A stretch of 39,473 nucleotides of DNA. Origin: Tannerella sp. GTDB lineage: Bacteria; Bacteroidota; Bacteroidia; Bacteroidales; Tannerellaceae. The stretch covers positions 1 to 39,473 of the forward strand of contig JAIRYD010000096.1 in assembly GCA_031267935.1 (NCBI GenBank), written 5' to 3'. This document shows positions 32,281 through 39,473 of this stretch, one piece after another. The notes below the pieces were generated by a model. It saw nothing but the letters and a program-made list of their open reading frames with translations. It was not told the origin of the DNA and searched no databases. Each line of letters opens with the position of its first letter. The first letter of the stretch is position 1. Position numbers and translations under genes: made by a program.

Positions 32281-33606
32281 ATGGATCTCATTCATCTGGA
32301 CATCAGCAAAACATTGGGCGAAGTGACGAAAGAACACATCGCCGCCCTCGAAACAGGCGCCGGAAAAGCGACGGCCGCATTGCACGACGGCAGCGGAGCC
32401 GGCTCGGATTATCTGGGATGGCTGCACCTGCCCTCTTCCATCACGGACACGGAACTGACGGACATCGAAAACGCGGCCGCCACGCTGCGGGCTTGCTGCG
32501 ATGCCGTCGTCGTCGTCGGCATCGGCGGCAGCTACCTGGGCACAAAAGCCGTCGTCGAAGCGCTCGGCCACAGTTTCGACCCGCTGCTTGCCGCACGCAA
32601 AAATCCGCTCATCCTCTACGCCGGACATCACATCAGCGAAGACTACCTCTACGAACTGAGCGAAGTGCTTAAAAACAAACCGTTCGGAATCATCAACATC
32701 TCCAAGTCGGGCACCACCACCGAACCGGCGCTCGCCTTCCGCATCCTCAGGCGGCAGCTCGAAGAAGCCGTCGGCCGGGACGAAGCCCGCCGGCGGATCA
32801 TCGCCGTGACCGACAAGGCGCGCGGCGCACTGCGTTCGCTGGCCGAAAAGGAAGGATACCGGACCTTCGTGATCCCCGACAACGTCGGCGGACGCTATTC
32901 CGTACTGACACCCGTCGGCCTGCTGCCCATTGCCGTGGCGGGCGTAGACATCCGCCGGCTGGTCGCGGGCGCCCTCGCCGTCGAACGCGCCACCGGCGTC
33001 GACACGCCTTTTGCCGAAAACATCTCCGCCCTCTACGCCGCCGTGCGCAACGCACTGTACGCGAAAGGTAAAAAAATTGAAATCCTGGCAAATTTCCACC
33101 CCAAACTCCACTATATCGGCGAATGGTGGAAACAACTCTACGGCGAAAGCGAAGGCAAGGAACACAAAGGGATCTATCCTGCTTCGGCAGATTTCACAAC
33201 CGACCTGCATTCCATGGGACAGTGGATTCAGGAAGGCGAACGCATCATCTTCGAAACGGTCATTTCAATCGAAAAAACCGATCACGAAGTCGTCGTTCCG
33301 CATGACGAAGCCGATTTGGACGGGCTGAACTTCCTCGCCGGCAAACGGGTGGACGAAGTCAACAAAATGGCCGAACTCGGCACGCAGATGGCGCATGTCG
33401 ACGGCGGCGTGCCGAACATCAAAATCACCCTGCCGCAAGTCAGCGCCTACTCCATCGGACAACTGTTCTATTTCTTCGAAAAAGCCTGCGGCATCAGCGG
33501 ATACATGCTGGGCGTCAATCCTTTCGACCAGCCCGGCGTCGAAGCCTACAAGAAGAACATGTTCGCCCTGCTGCGCAAGCCGGGCTACGAAAAAACGAAC
33601 CGCTGA
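32281..33606 (+). CDS. pgi: Glucose-6-phosphate isomerase, short bacterial type
   Basis: The 441-residue length fits the shorter (Bacillus-like, about 450) form of Pgi, not the 550-residue E. coli form. Landmarks are [18 protein letters not shown], the phosphate-binding [16 protein letters not shown], the catalytic glutamate region [15 protein letters not shown], and the C-terminal [18 protein letters not shown] with the catalytic lysine. It interconverts glucose 6-phosphate and fructose 6-phosphate. It begins 13 bases after gpsA. It is convergent with clpB; only a tiny palindrome (GAATC-N5-GATTC) lies between them, with no clear terminator. Confidence 0.95.
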   Translation: MDLIHLDISKTLGEVTKEHIAALETGAGKATAALHDGSGAGSDYLGWLHLPSSITDTELTDIENAAATLRACCDAVVVVGIGGSYLGTKAVVEALGHSFDPLLAARKNPLILYAGHHISEDYLYELSEVLKNKPFGIINISKSGTTTEPALAFRILRRQLEEAVGRDEARRRIIAVTDKARGALRSLAEKEGYRTFVIPDNVGGRYSVLTPVGLLPIAVAGVDIRRLVAGALAVERATGVDTPFAENISALYAAVRNALYAKGKKIEILANFHPKLHYIGEWWKQLYGESEGKEHKGIYPASADFTTDLHSMGQWIQEGERIIFETVISIEKTDHEVVVPHDEADLDGLNFLAGKRVDEVNKMAELGTQMAHVDGGVPNIKITLPQVSAYSIGQLFYFFEKACGISGYMLGVNPFDQPGVEAYKKNMFALLRKPGYEKTNR

Positions 33607-33648
33607 CGATGAATCATTAAGATTCGAATCAGTTCAAAATACTCGTCA

Positions 33649-36237
33649 TCAATTTGTAAACGTCAAGCCATTTTCACATACGTCCACGGTCATCGGACGG
33701 CTGCGGTCAATGGAGGCGTCGAGTATCCGTCTGGACAGTTCGTTGAGCACCATGTCCTGGATGACGCGCTTGACGGGCCGGGCGCCGAACTGCGGGTCGT
33801 ACCCTTTTTCGGCAATCAGGTCGACGGCGGCAGAGGTAAAACCGAGCATCAAGCCGTTCTTTTCCAGCATGCGGCAGACCGCGTCGAGTTGCAGGCCGAC
33901 AATCCGTCGGATTTCTTCTTCGTCCAGCGGCGTGAACATGATGATTTCGTCAATGCGGTTCAGGAACTCGGGCCGGATGGTTTTCTTGAGCAGGTCAAGT
34001 ATCTGTTCGCGGGTTGCGGCAATGACCTGTTCGCGGTTTTGAGCCGTCATCTGCTCGAAATTTTCGCGAATGAGCGACGAACCCATGTTGCTGGTCATGA
34101 TGATAATCGTGTTTTTGAAATTGACCGTACGTCCCTTGTTATCGGTCAGACGTCCGTCGTCAAGCACCTGCAGAAGAATGTTAAACACGTCGGGATGCGC
34201 TTTTTCCACTTCATCGAAGAGGACGACGGAGTATGGCTTGTGCCGGATGGCTTCGGTGAGCTGTCCGCCCTCGTCGTAGCCGACGTATCCGGGAGGCGCG
34301 CCGACGAGCCGGCTGGCGCTGAACTTTTCCTGATACTCGCTCATGTCAATGCGCGTCATCATGTTTTCGTCATCGAAAAGATATTCGGCCAGCGCCTTGG
34401 CCAGCTCCGTCTTGCCGACGCCCGTGGTGCCGAGGAAGATGAACGATCCGATGGGACGCTTGGGATCCTGCAGTCCGGCGCGACTGCGGCGTACGGCGTC
34501 GGCAATGGCGCGGATGGCTTCTTCCTGCCCGACGACGCGCCGGTGCAGCTCGTCTTCGAGGTGAAGCAGCTTTTGGCGTTCGCTCTGCATCATCCTGTTC
34601 ACAGGGATGCCCGTCCAGCGTGAAACGACGTCGGCGATGTCTTCACTGTCGACCTCTTCCTTGATCATGGCCGCACCGCCCTGCATCTCGTGCAAACGTT
34701 GCTGGATTTCGGCGATAAGACCCTCCTGTTCCTTGATTTTGCCGTAGCGGATTTCGGCAACCCTGCCGTAATCGCCTTCGCGTTCGGCCTTGTCGGCTTC
34801 GAATTTCAGGTTCTCGATGGCTATCTTGCTTTGCTGAATGCGATTGATAAGATCTTTCTCGCTCTGCCATTTGGCTTTCTGCTTGCGTTCTTCTTCCTTC
34901 AGTTCGGCAATATCTCTGTTCAGCACCTCCAGCTTGGGCTGGTCGTTTTCGCGTTTGATGGCTTCGCGCTCGATTTCGAGCTGCTTGATACGACGCGAAA
35001 CTTCATCCAGCGATTCGGGGACGGAATCGACCTGTATGCGCAGACGGGCGGCGGCCTCGTCCATCAGGTCAATAGCCTTGTCGGGCAGGAAACGGTCGGT
35101 GATGTAGCGTGTGGAGAGTTGCACGGCGGCAATGATCGCGTCGTCCTTGATGCGCACTTTGTGGTGATTCTCGTACTTCTCTTTCAGGCCACGCAGGATG
35201 GAAATCGTGTCGGCTTCGTCCGGTTCTTCCACCATCACGGTCTGGAAACGGCGTTCCAGCGCTTTGTCCTTTTCAAAATATTTCTGATATTCGTCGAGCG
35301 TCGTCGCACCGATGGCACGCAATTCGCCCCGCGCCAGGGCCGGCTTCAGGATGTTGGCGGCGTCCATCGCCCCTTCGCCCTTACCCGCGCCGACCAGCGT
35401 ATGAATCTCGTCGATGAAAAGAATGATTTCACCGTCGGACTTGATCACCTCGTTTACGACGGCTTTCAGTCTTTCTTCAAATTCACCCTTGTATTTGGCG
35501 CCGGCAATCAGCGCGCCCATGTCGAGCGAAAAGACCTGCTTGCTTTTCAGGTTTTCCGGCACGTCGCCACGCACGATCCGATGCGCCAGTCCTTCGGCAA
35601 TGGCCGTCTTGCCGACGCCCGGTTCGCCGATGAGGATGGGGTTGTTCTTCGTGCGGCGACTCAGAATCTGAAGTACGCGTCTGATTTCGTCGTCGCGCCC
35701 GATGACGGGGTCGAGCTTGCCCGACCGTGCACGTTCGTTCAGATTGACGGCATATTTGTTCAGCGAATCATATATGTCTTCGGCAGACTGGCTGCCGACC
35801 TTGCCGCCCTTGCGCAGTTCGTCGATGGCCTTGCGCAGTTCCTGTTCCGTTGCGCCGGCGTCGTGCAGCATCCGGGCGGCGTCGCTCTTTTCCGTGAGCA
35901 GAGCCAGCAGCAGATGTTCGATTGCCACATACTGGTCGCCCATCTTCCCGCAATAGTCGATGGCTTTTTGCAGGACGGCGCTGGCTTCGCGGCTCAGGTA
36001 GGGTTCGCCGCCCGATATCTTCGGATAATGCTCAATCCGGGCATTCAGGGTCTTTTCCAGCACTGACATATTGACACCAAGTTTTTGAAAAAGAAATTGC
36101 ACGACGCTCTCGCCGGTCGTCATAACCGCCTTCAGCAGATGCGTCGCTTCCACGCTCTGCTGATTGTTTGCGGAAACCAGTTGAATAGCTTGCTGTATGG
36201 TTTCCTGCGATTTGATTGTAAAATTATTCAGGTTCAT
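33649..36237 (-). CDS. clpB: ATP-dependent disaggregase ClpB
   Basis: The 862-residue protein has the complete ClpB plan: an N-terminal repeat domain (1-150), the first AAA+ module with [17 protein letters not shown] and [20 protein letters not shown], the long coiled-coil middle domain (about 400-530), and the second AAA+ module with [21 protein letters not shown] and the [13 protein letters not shown] pore loop. The coiled coil and the absence of an IGF/L loop separate it from ClpA. It works with DnaK to rescue aggregated proteins after heat stress. No normal TAnnTTTG is visible upstream; the region contains a palindrome, GCCAAAAT-N11-ATTTTGGC, which may be the stress-control site. Confidence 0.97.
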   Translation of the reverse strand: MNLNNFTIKSQETIQQAIQLVSANNQQSVEATHLLKAVMTTGESVVQFLFQKLGVNMSVLEKTLNARIEHYPKISGGEPYLSREASAVLQKAIDYCGKMGDQYVAIEHLLLALLTEKSDAARMLHDAGATEQELRKAIDELRKGGKVGSQSAEDIYDSLNKYAVNLNERARSGKLDPVIGRDDEIRRVLQILSRRTKNNPILIGEPGVGKTAIAEGLAHRIVRGDVPENLKSKQVFSLDMGALIAGAKYKGEFEERLKAVVNEVIKSDGEIILFIDEIHTLVGAGKGEGAMDAANILKPALARGELRAIGATTLDEYQKYFEKDKALERRFQTVMVEEPDEADTISILRGLKEKYENHHKVRIKDDAIIAAVQLSTRYITDRFLPDKAIDLMDEAAARLRIQVDSVPESLDEVSRRIKQLEIEREAIKRENDQPKLEVLNRDIAELKEEERKQKAKWQSEKDLINRIQQSKIAIENLKFEADKAEREGDYGRVAEIRYGKIKEQEGLIAEIQQRLHEMQGGAAMIKEEVDSEDIADVVSRWTGIPVNRMMQSERQKLLHLEDELHRRVVGQEEAIRAIADAVRRSRAGLQDPKRPIGSFIFLGTTGVGKTELAKALAEYLFDDENMMTRIDMSEYQEKFSASRLVGAPPGYVGYDEGGQLTEAIRHKPYSVVLFDEVEKAHPDVFNILLQVLDDGRLTDNKGRTVNFKNTIIIMTSNMGSSLIRENFEQMTAQNREQVIAATREQILDLLKKTIRPEFLNRIDEIIMFTPLDEEEIRRIVGLQLDAVCRMLEKNGLMLGFTSAAVDLIAEKGYDPQFGARPVKRVIQDMVLNELSRRILDASIDRSRPMTVDVCENGLTFTN

Positions 36238-36294
36238 ATATTAATTTCCTTTCTTTTTTATTCCGTTATTATACAGGACCGGTACAAAATTTAC

Positions 36295-36321
36295 GCCAAA
36301 ATAAAAAAACGTCATTTTGGC
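36295..36321. promoter_or_regulatory. Operator-like palindrome between clpB and the DUF362 gene
   Basis: GCCAAAAT and ATTTTGGC form a perfect 8-bp inverted repeat with an 11-base centre. It is located 58 bases upstream of the clpB start and 113 upstream of the divergent DUF362 gene. With no T run or strong loop, it looks more like a protein-binding site than a terminator. Confidence 0.5.
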
Positions 36322-36384
36322 ATGAAGTGCAAAAAGTTTTATTGAAACACGTGCATAAAGATTGTTTTTTCAAAAAAAAATCTT

Positions 36385-36392
36385 TATCTTTA
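36385..36392 (+). promoter_or_regulatory. Possible -7 element of the DUF362-mnmE unit
   Basis: TATCTTTA differs from TAnnTTTG in the last base. It is preceded by a T-rich/A-rich stretch where a -33 could lie, and it is 42 bases before the ATG at 36434. Confidence 0.45.
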
Positions 36393-36433
36393 CGCAGTGA
36401 AAAAAAAGGTATCAATGCTAATATTTTGATTGT

Positions 36434-37552
36434 ATGAAGACATCGAAGGTTTATTTTACCAATCTCAGGACTACGCCGTCAAGTAGTCTGCCGACCAAGA
36501 TGGAACGGCTTGTGAGACGTGCGGGCATCGAGCGGATTGACTTTAAAAATCAGTTCGTTGCAATTAAGATTCACTTCGGCGAGCCGGGTAATCTGGCTTA
36601 TATCCGGCCGAATTATGTGGCGCGGATGGTGACGTTTCTGGATGGTTTGGGCGCAAAAACGTTCCTTACCGACAGCAATACATTGTATTCCGGCAGGCGC
36701 GCCAATGCAGTCGATCATCTGCAAAGCGCTGCGGAGAACGGCTTTAACCCGATTTCGGCAAGATGCAACGTCATCATCGCCGACGGTTTGAAAGGTACGG
36801 ACTATCGCGAAGTATCCATCGACGGCCAATACTGCAAGGCTCCCAAAATCGGGGCAGCCGTCGTCGATGCCGATATTGTGTTGAGTATGACACATTTCAA
36901 GGGCCATGAACAGAGCGGTTTTGGAGGCACGCTGAAGAATTTGGGCATGGGAGCGGCCAGTGTAGGAGGGAAACTGGAACTCCACTCGTCTTCTCAGCCT
37001 GTAATCGACTCCGAGTCGTGTACCGGTTGCGGCATCTGCGTGAAATATTGTGCGCACGACGCTGTCCATCTGAATAAAAACAGGAAGGCCGTGATCGATT
37101 ACGACAACTGCGTGGGCTGCGGGCAGTGCGTGGCGCTTTGCCAGCACGAAGGCGCCGTACAGGGGGAAGCCGATACGTCGGAACGCCTGAACTGCAAGAT
37201 TGCTGAATATACGAAGGCGGTGCTGCTCGACAAACCGCATTTCCACGTGAGCTTCATCATGAACGTGTCACCCGAATGCGATTGCTGGAATCACAACGAC
37301 GCGGCGATTGTGCCGGATCTGGGCATTGCGGCATCGTTCGACCCCGTGGCGCTCGACCAGGCATGTGCCGACATGGTGATTAAAGCGCCTGCTCTCACCG
37401 GTAACCGCCTTGCAGATAGACACTCGCATACACATTTGGAAGGAGCGGACAAGTTTCGCCTGATTCATCCCGATACGAATTGGGAAGCAGGATTGGATCA
37501 TGCGGTAAAAATAGGTATCGGAACAAGAAAATATGAATTAATAGAAATATGA
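36434..37552 (+). CDS. DUF362 protein with two 4Fe-4S ferredoxin motifs
   Basis: The 372-residue protein has a DUF362 domain (about 1-180 and 255-370) with inserted tandem bacterial ferredoxin motifs at about 195-245: CTGCGICVKYC and CVGCGQCVALC, each followed by a later partner cysteine. These would hold two [4Fe-4S] clusters. DUF362 proteins are cytoplasmic iron-sulfur proteins of unknown function, and electron transfer is only an inference. Conserved segments include IKIHFGEPGNLAYIRPNYV and THFKGHEQSGFGGTLKNLGMG. It runs divergently from clpB, and its stop overlaps the mnmE start (ATGA), so the two genes are probably co-expressed. Confidence 0.88.
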   Translation: MKTSKVYFTNLRTTPSSSLPTKMERLVRRAGIERIDFKNQFVAIKIHFGEPGNLAYIRPNYVARMVTFLDGLGAKTFLTDSNTLYSGRRANAVDHLQSAAENGFNPISARCNVIIADGLKGTDYREVSIDGQYCKAPKIGAAVVDADIVLSMTHFKGHEQSGFGGTLKNLGMGAASVGGKLELHSSSQPVIDSESCTGCGICVKYCAHDAVHLNKNRKAVIDYDNCVGCGQCVALCQHEGAVQGEADTSERLNCKIAEYTKAVLLDKPHFHVSFIMNVSPECDCWNHNDAAIVPDLGIAASFDPVALDQACADMVIKAPALTGNRLADRHSHTHLEGADKFRLIHPDTNWEAGLDHAVKIGIGTRKYELIEI

Positions 37553-38955
37553 TGAAAGATGGTTTACAGGATACGGTTTGTGCCGTATCGACGCCTGCAG
37601 GGACAGGAGGAATTGCGATTGTCCGCGTGTCGGGAACGGATGCATTGACGATCTGCGATGCATTGTTTACGCCGCGGCGCAAAAATCATTGTTTATCGAT
37701 GCAAACGGCTTATACAATGAGCTATGGGGCTATTTGCGACGGAGAAGAAGTAGTGGATGAAGTGCTGATTGCCGTTTTTCGCGCGCCTCATTCGTTTACC
37801 GGCGAAGATACGGTAGAGATTACCTGTCACGGTTCGCTGTATGTGCAGCAGCAGATAATGCAACTGCTTGTTCGCGAGGGATGTCGCATTGCCATGCCGG
37901 GAGAGTTTACGCAACGCGCTTTCCTGAGTGGAAAGATGGATTTATCTCAGGCCGAAGCGGTTGCAGATTTGATTGCTTCCTCGTCGGCAGGAATGCACCG
38001 CGTGGCGCTGAACCAGATGCGTGGCGGCTTTTCCTGTGAACTGGCACAGATCCGTGAACAATTACTGCATTTCACGTCGCTGGTGGAACTGGAACTTGAT
38101 TTCGCCGAAGAAGATGTGACCTTTGCCGACCGTTCGCAACTGACTCAATCGGCGTCGGCGATCAAGACTCATCTTTCCCGTTTGGTTCAATCGTTTAGCT
38201 GGGGAAATGCGATTAAAAACGGTATTCCGGTGGTGATTGTCGGAGAAACCAATGTCGGCAAATCGACACTGCTCAATCATCTGCTGAACGAAGAGAAAGC
38301 GATTGTTTCCGAAATACACGGCACGACACGCGATGTGATTGAGGATGTGATTAGTATAAAGGGCATATCGTTTCGTTTCATCGATACGGCCGGTCTTCGG
38401 GATACGGACAATGAGGTTGAAATGCTGGGAATCGAACGGACTTACCAAAAAATAACACAAGCGTCCATCGTCGTATGGATGATTGATGCCACCCAGTTCA
38501 GCGAAAAAATCGAAAATATTGCCGAGAAGATTATCCCCCAAATAAAAGGTAAACAGCTGATTATTGTCATAAACAAGGTAGACCGGCTCACGCTGGAAGA
38601 ACAGCAGGTGCTGGATGCGGAATTTTTGCCGCAAATACCGGCCAGGCGGATTTACCTTTCGGCCAAATACAAGCAAAACACGGAGGCGCTGGAGGCCGCC
38701 CTGCTCGATGCCGCCGGATTGCCGGAAATTAATGATAGCGATTTTATTGTCAGCAATGTACGCCATTATGAAGCACTCTCCAAAGCGCTCGAATCCATCT
38801 GCCGGCTGGAAGACGGTTTGCAGCAGGGCATAGCAAGCGATTTGATGGCGCAGGACATCCGCGAATGTATACACTATCTTGGAGAAATAACCGGTGAAAT
38901 ATCTACGAATGAAATACTTGAGAATATTTTTAAGAATTTCTGCATCGGGAAATAA
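37549..38955 (+). CDS. mnmE: tRNA uridine-5-carboxymethylaminomethyl(34) synthesis GTPase MnmE
   Basis: The 468-residue protein has all MnmE parts: an N-terminal folate-binding domain (DTVCAVSTPAGTGGIAIVRVSG), a helical domain containing GEFTQRAFLSGKMDLSQAEAV, and an embedded G domain with Walker A GETNVGKSTLLNHLL, switch/DTAG region FIDTAGLRDT, and NKVD. The C-terminus ends with the catalytically needed FCIGK motif (NFCIGK). With MnmG it modifies the wobble uridine of several tRNAs. Two adjacent ATGs (37549 and 37552) are possible starts. It is the last clear housekeeping gene before the AT-rich, mobile-looking end of the window. Confidence 0.97.
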   Translation: MMKDGLQDTVCAVSTPAGTGGIAIVRVSGTDALTICDALFTPRRKNHCLSMQTAYTMSYGAICDGEEVVDEVLIAVFRAPHSFTGEDTVEITCHGSLYVQQQIMQLLVREGCRIAMPGEFTQRAFLSGKMDLSQAEAVADLIASSSAGMHRVALNQMRGGFSCELAQIREQLLHFTSLVELELDFAEEDVTFADRSQLTQSASAIKTHLSRLVQSFSWGNAIKNGIPVVIVGETNVGKSTLLNHLLNEEKAIVSEIHGTTRDVIEDVISIKGISFRFIDTAGLRDTDNEVEMLGIERTYQKITQASIVVWMIDATQFSEKIENIAEKIIPQIKGKQLIIVINKVDRLTLEEQQVLDAEFLPQIPARRIYLSAKYKQNTEALEAALLDAAGLPEINDSDFIVSNVRHYEALSKALESICRLEDGLQQGIASDLMAQDIRECIHYLGEITGEISTNEILENIFKNFCIGK

Positions 38956-39212
38956 CCCCTAAAACCAACAATCAATCAAAAATAAATATTTTACTGCAAC
39001 ACAGTAATTTAACTGCATTTTGTTGATAACTTTCTTGTCGTTATCTATTGTTTTTTACGGATATTTTGCGTAATTTTGTACCGCATTTGTACCACTACGG
39101 TACAAGGGTAAAAAGTCAATCCTAAGTTGTGTAGAAATTTTACATTAATTTACACCAACTTACATTAATTGACAATATATTATTACTAATATATCCAAAG
39201 TATAGACGATAG
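38956..39212. other. AT-rich intergenic stretch with several short repeats
   Basis: There is no gene here. From left to right it holds: TTACTG-CAACA-CAGTAA (38991-39007), an inverted repeat; TAATTTTG (39071-39078), a promoter-like -7 match; TTGTACC at 39076 and 39087 with an inverted copy CGGTACAA at 39098, forming an 8-bp palindrome with TTGTACCG; and two direct copies of TTACATTAATT with ACA two bases later (39140-39154 and 39160-39174), 20 bases apart. The base composition is visibly more AT-rich than the preceding 38 kb. This fits a control and attachment region of an integrated element, but no att core can be proved from one end. Confidence 0.5.
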
Positions 39213-39473
39213 ATGACAGGAAAATTTGAATATAAAAAGGTTTGCAAATTCTGTGGAAATACATTTTTGGCACAGAAAAGCACTACAAAATATTGTAGTG
39301 ACTTGCGCCAACCGAGGCAAGAAAGCAGAAAACAGACAGGAACGCTTGCGATTGGAGAGCGAAGAAATCAGAGAGCAAAACAGACAAACCCTGCTCTCAC
39401 AGGAATTTTTATCTATTTCTTCAGCCGCCGCGCTGCTATCTATTTCCCGCCCTACCATTTATAAAATGATAGC
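39213..39473 (+). pseudogene. Zinc-ribbon/helix-turn-helix (excisionase-like) gene, frameshifted and cut by the window end
   Basis: The ORF starts MTGKFEYKKVCKFCGNTF and reaches KYCS (Cys28-Ser29). The track's continuation then loses sense. In the +1-shifted frame from 39301, a clearly related continuation reads TCANRGKKAENRQERL, then LSISSAAALLSISRPTIYKM to the window edge. Together these look like the Bacteroidales proteins with a C-x2-C...C-x-C zinc ribbon followed by an excisionase/MerR-type helix-turn-helix, common on conjugative and mobilisable elements. Between Ser29 and the TC pair only one base is present where a codon is expected, so two bases seem to be lost. It could be a true mutation, a sequencing error or, less likely, programmed frameshifting. 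Confidence 0.6.

Noticed and set aside
39071-39078. Exact conjugative-transposon attachment core
   Set aside because: TAATTTTG within GTAATTTTGTACC resembles the GTAnnTTTGC type core, but it is equally a promoter -7 element, and the other end of any element is not in view.

Overview
The window comes from a bacterium of the phylum Bacteroidota, most likely order Bacteroidales; the genus cannot be fixed from the sequence alone. The reasons are the repeated promoter signature TAnnTTTG (often with TTTG about 19 bases upstream) in front of genes and tRNAs, weak or absent Shine-Dalgarno sites, and typical families of that phylum: an HU-like protein with a DUF4469-type tail, DUF5916, DUF1460, DUF6132, a DUF2582-type winged helix, type-B L31 and a lysyl-tRNA synthetase with a C-terminal extension. 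It is mostly ordinary chromosome, dense with housekeeping genes, and broken by a few repeat-rich intergenic islands.

Layout. 1-3.3 kb: tail of an unknown gene, an AraC-type regulator, an HU-like protein, a palindromic 23-bp repeat array, then winged helix, thioredoxin-fold and DUF6132 small proteins and tRNA-Asn. 3.4-11.5 kb: PfkB-family (adenosine kinase-like) kinase, S41 protease, lipoprotein alpha-L-rhamnosidase and DUF5916 outer-membrane protein, all on +. 11.6-13.1 kb (-): N-acetylhexosamine-kinase-like phosphotransferase and rpmE2. 13.3-18.3 kb (+): class II aldolase, then sppA-lpxK-thiL. 18.4-19.5 kb: tRNA-Arg, a collapsed pseudogene and a 14-unit 21-bp palindromic array. 19.5-25.8 kb (+): FabK/nitronate monooxygenase-like flavoprotein, PspC protein, uvrB, DUF1460 amidase-like protein, Crp/Fnr regulator and MFS transporter. 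25.9-28.4 kb (-): S9 (DPP IV-like) peptidase. 28.4-29.5 kb: tRNA-Gly enclosed by an 81-bp inverted repeat, then a second 21-bp array. 29.5-33.6 kb (+): lysS-gpsA-pgi. 33.6-36.2 kb (-): clpB, divergent from 36.4-39.0 kb (+): DUF362 ferredoxin-type protein and mnmE. 39.0-39.5 kb: an AT-rich stretch and a frameshifted zinc-ribbon/helix-turn-helix gene that looks like the edge of a mobile element.

How the genes work together. Several tight pairs suggest co-transcription: lysS/gpsA, uvrB/DUF1460, DUF362/mnmE and thioredoxin-like/DUF6132 overlap by ATGA, and lpxK/thiL are 2 bases apart. Functions span central carbon metabolism (aldolase, Pgi, GpsA), the envelope (LpxK, SppA, S41 protease, DUF1460), information processing (LysS, MnmE, UvrB, L31, tRNAs) and protein quality control (ClpB). 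No complete new multi-gene system was recognised. The most unusual material is the set of three dissimilar but similarly built arrays of short palindromes with periods of 21, 21 and 23 bp. In the best one, stem changes on one arm are matched on the other. Other items worth a look are the inverted repeat around tRNA-Gly, the collapsed pseudogene, and the operator-like palindrome between clpB and its divergent neighbour.
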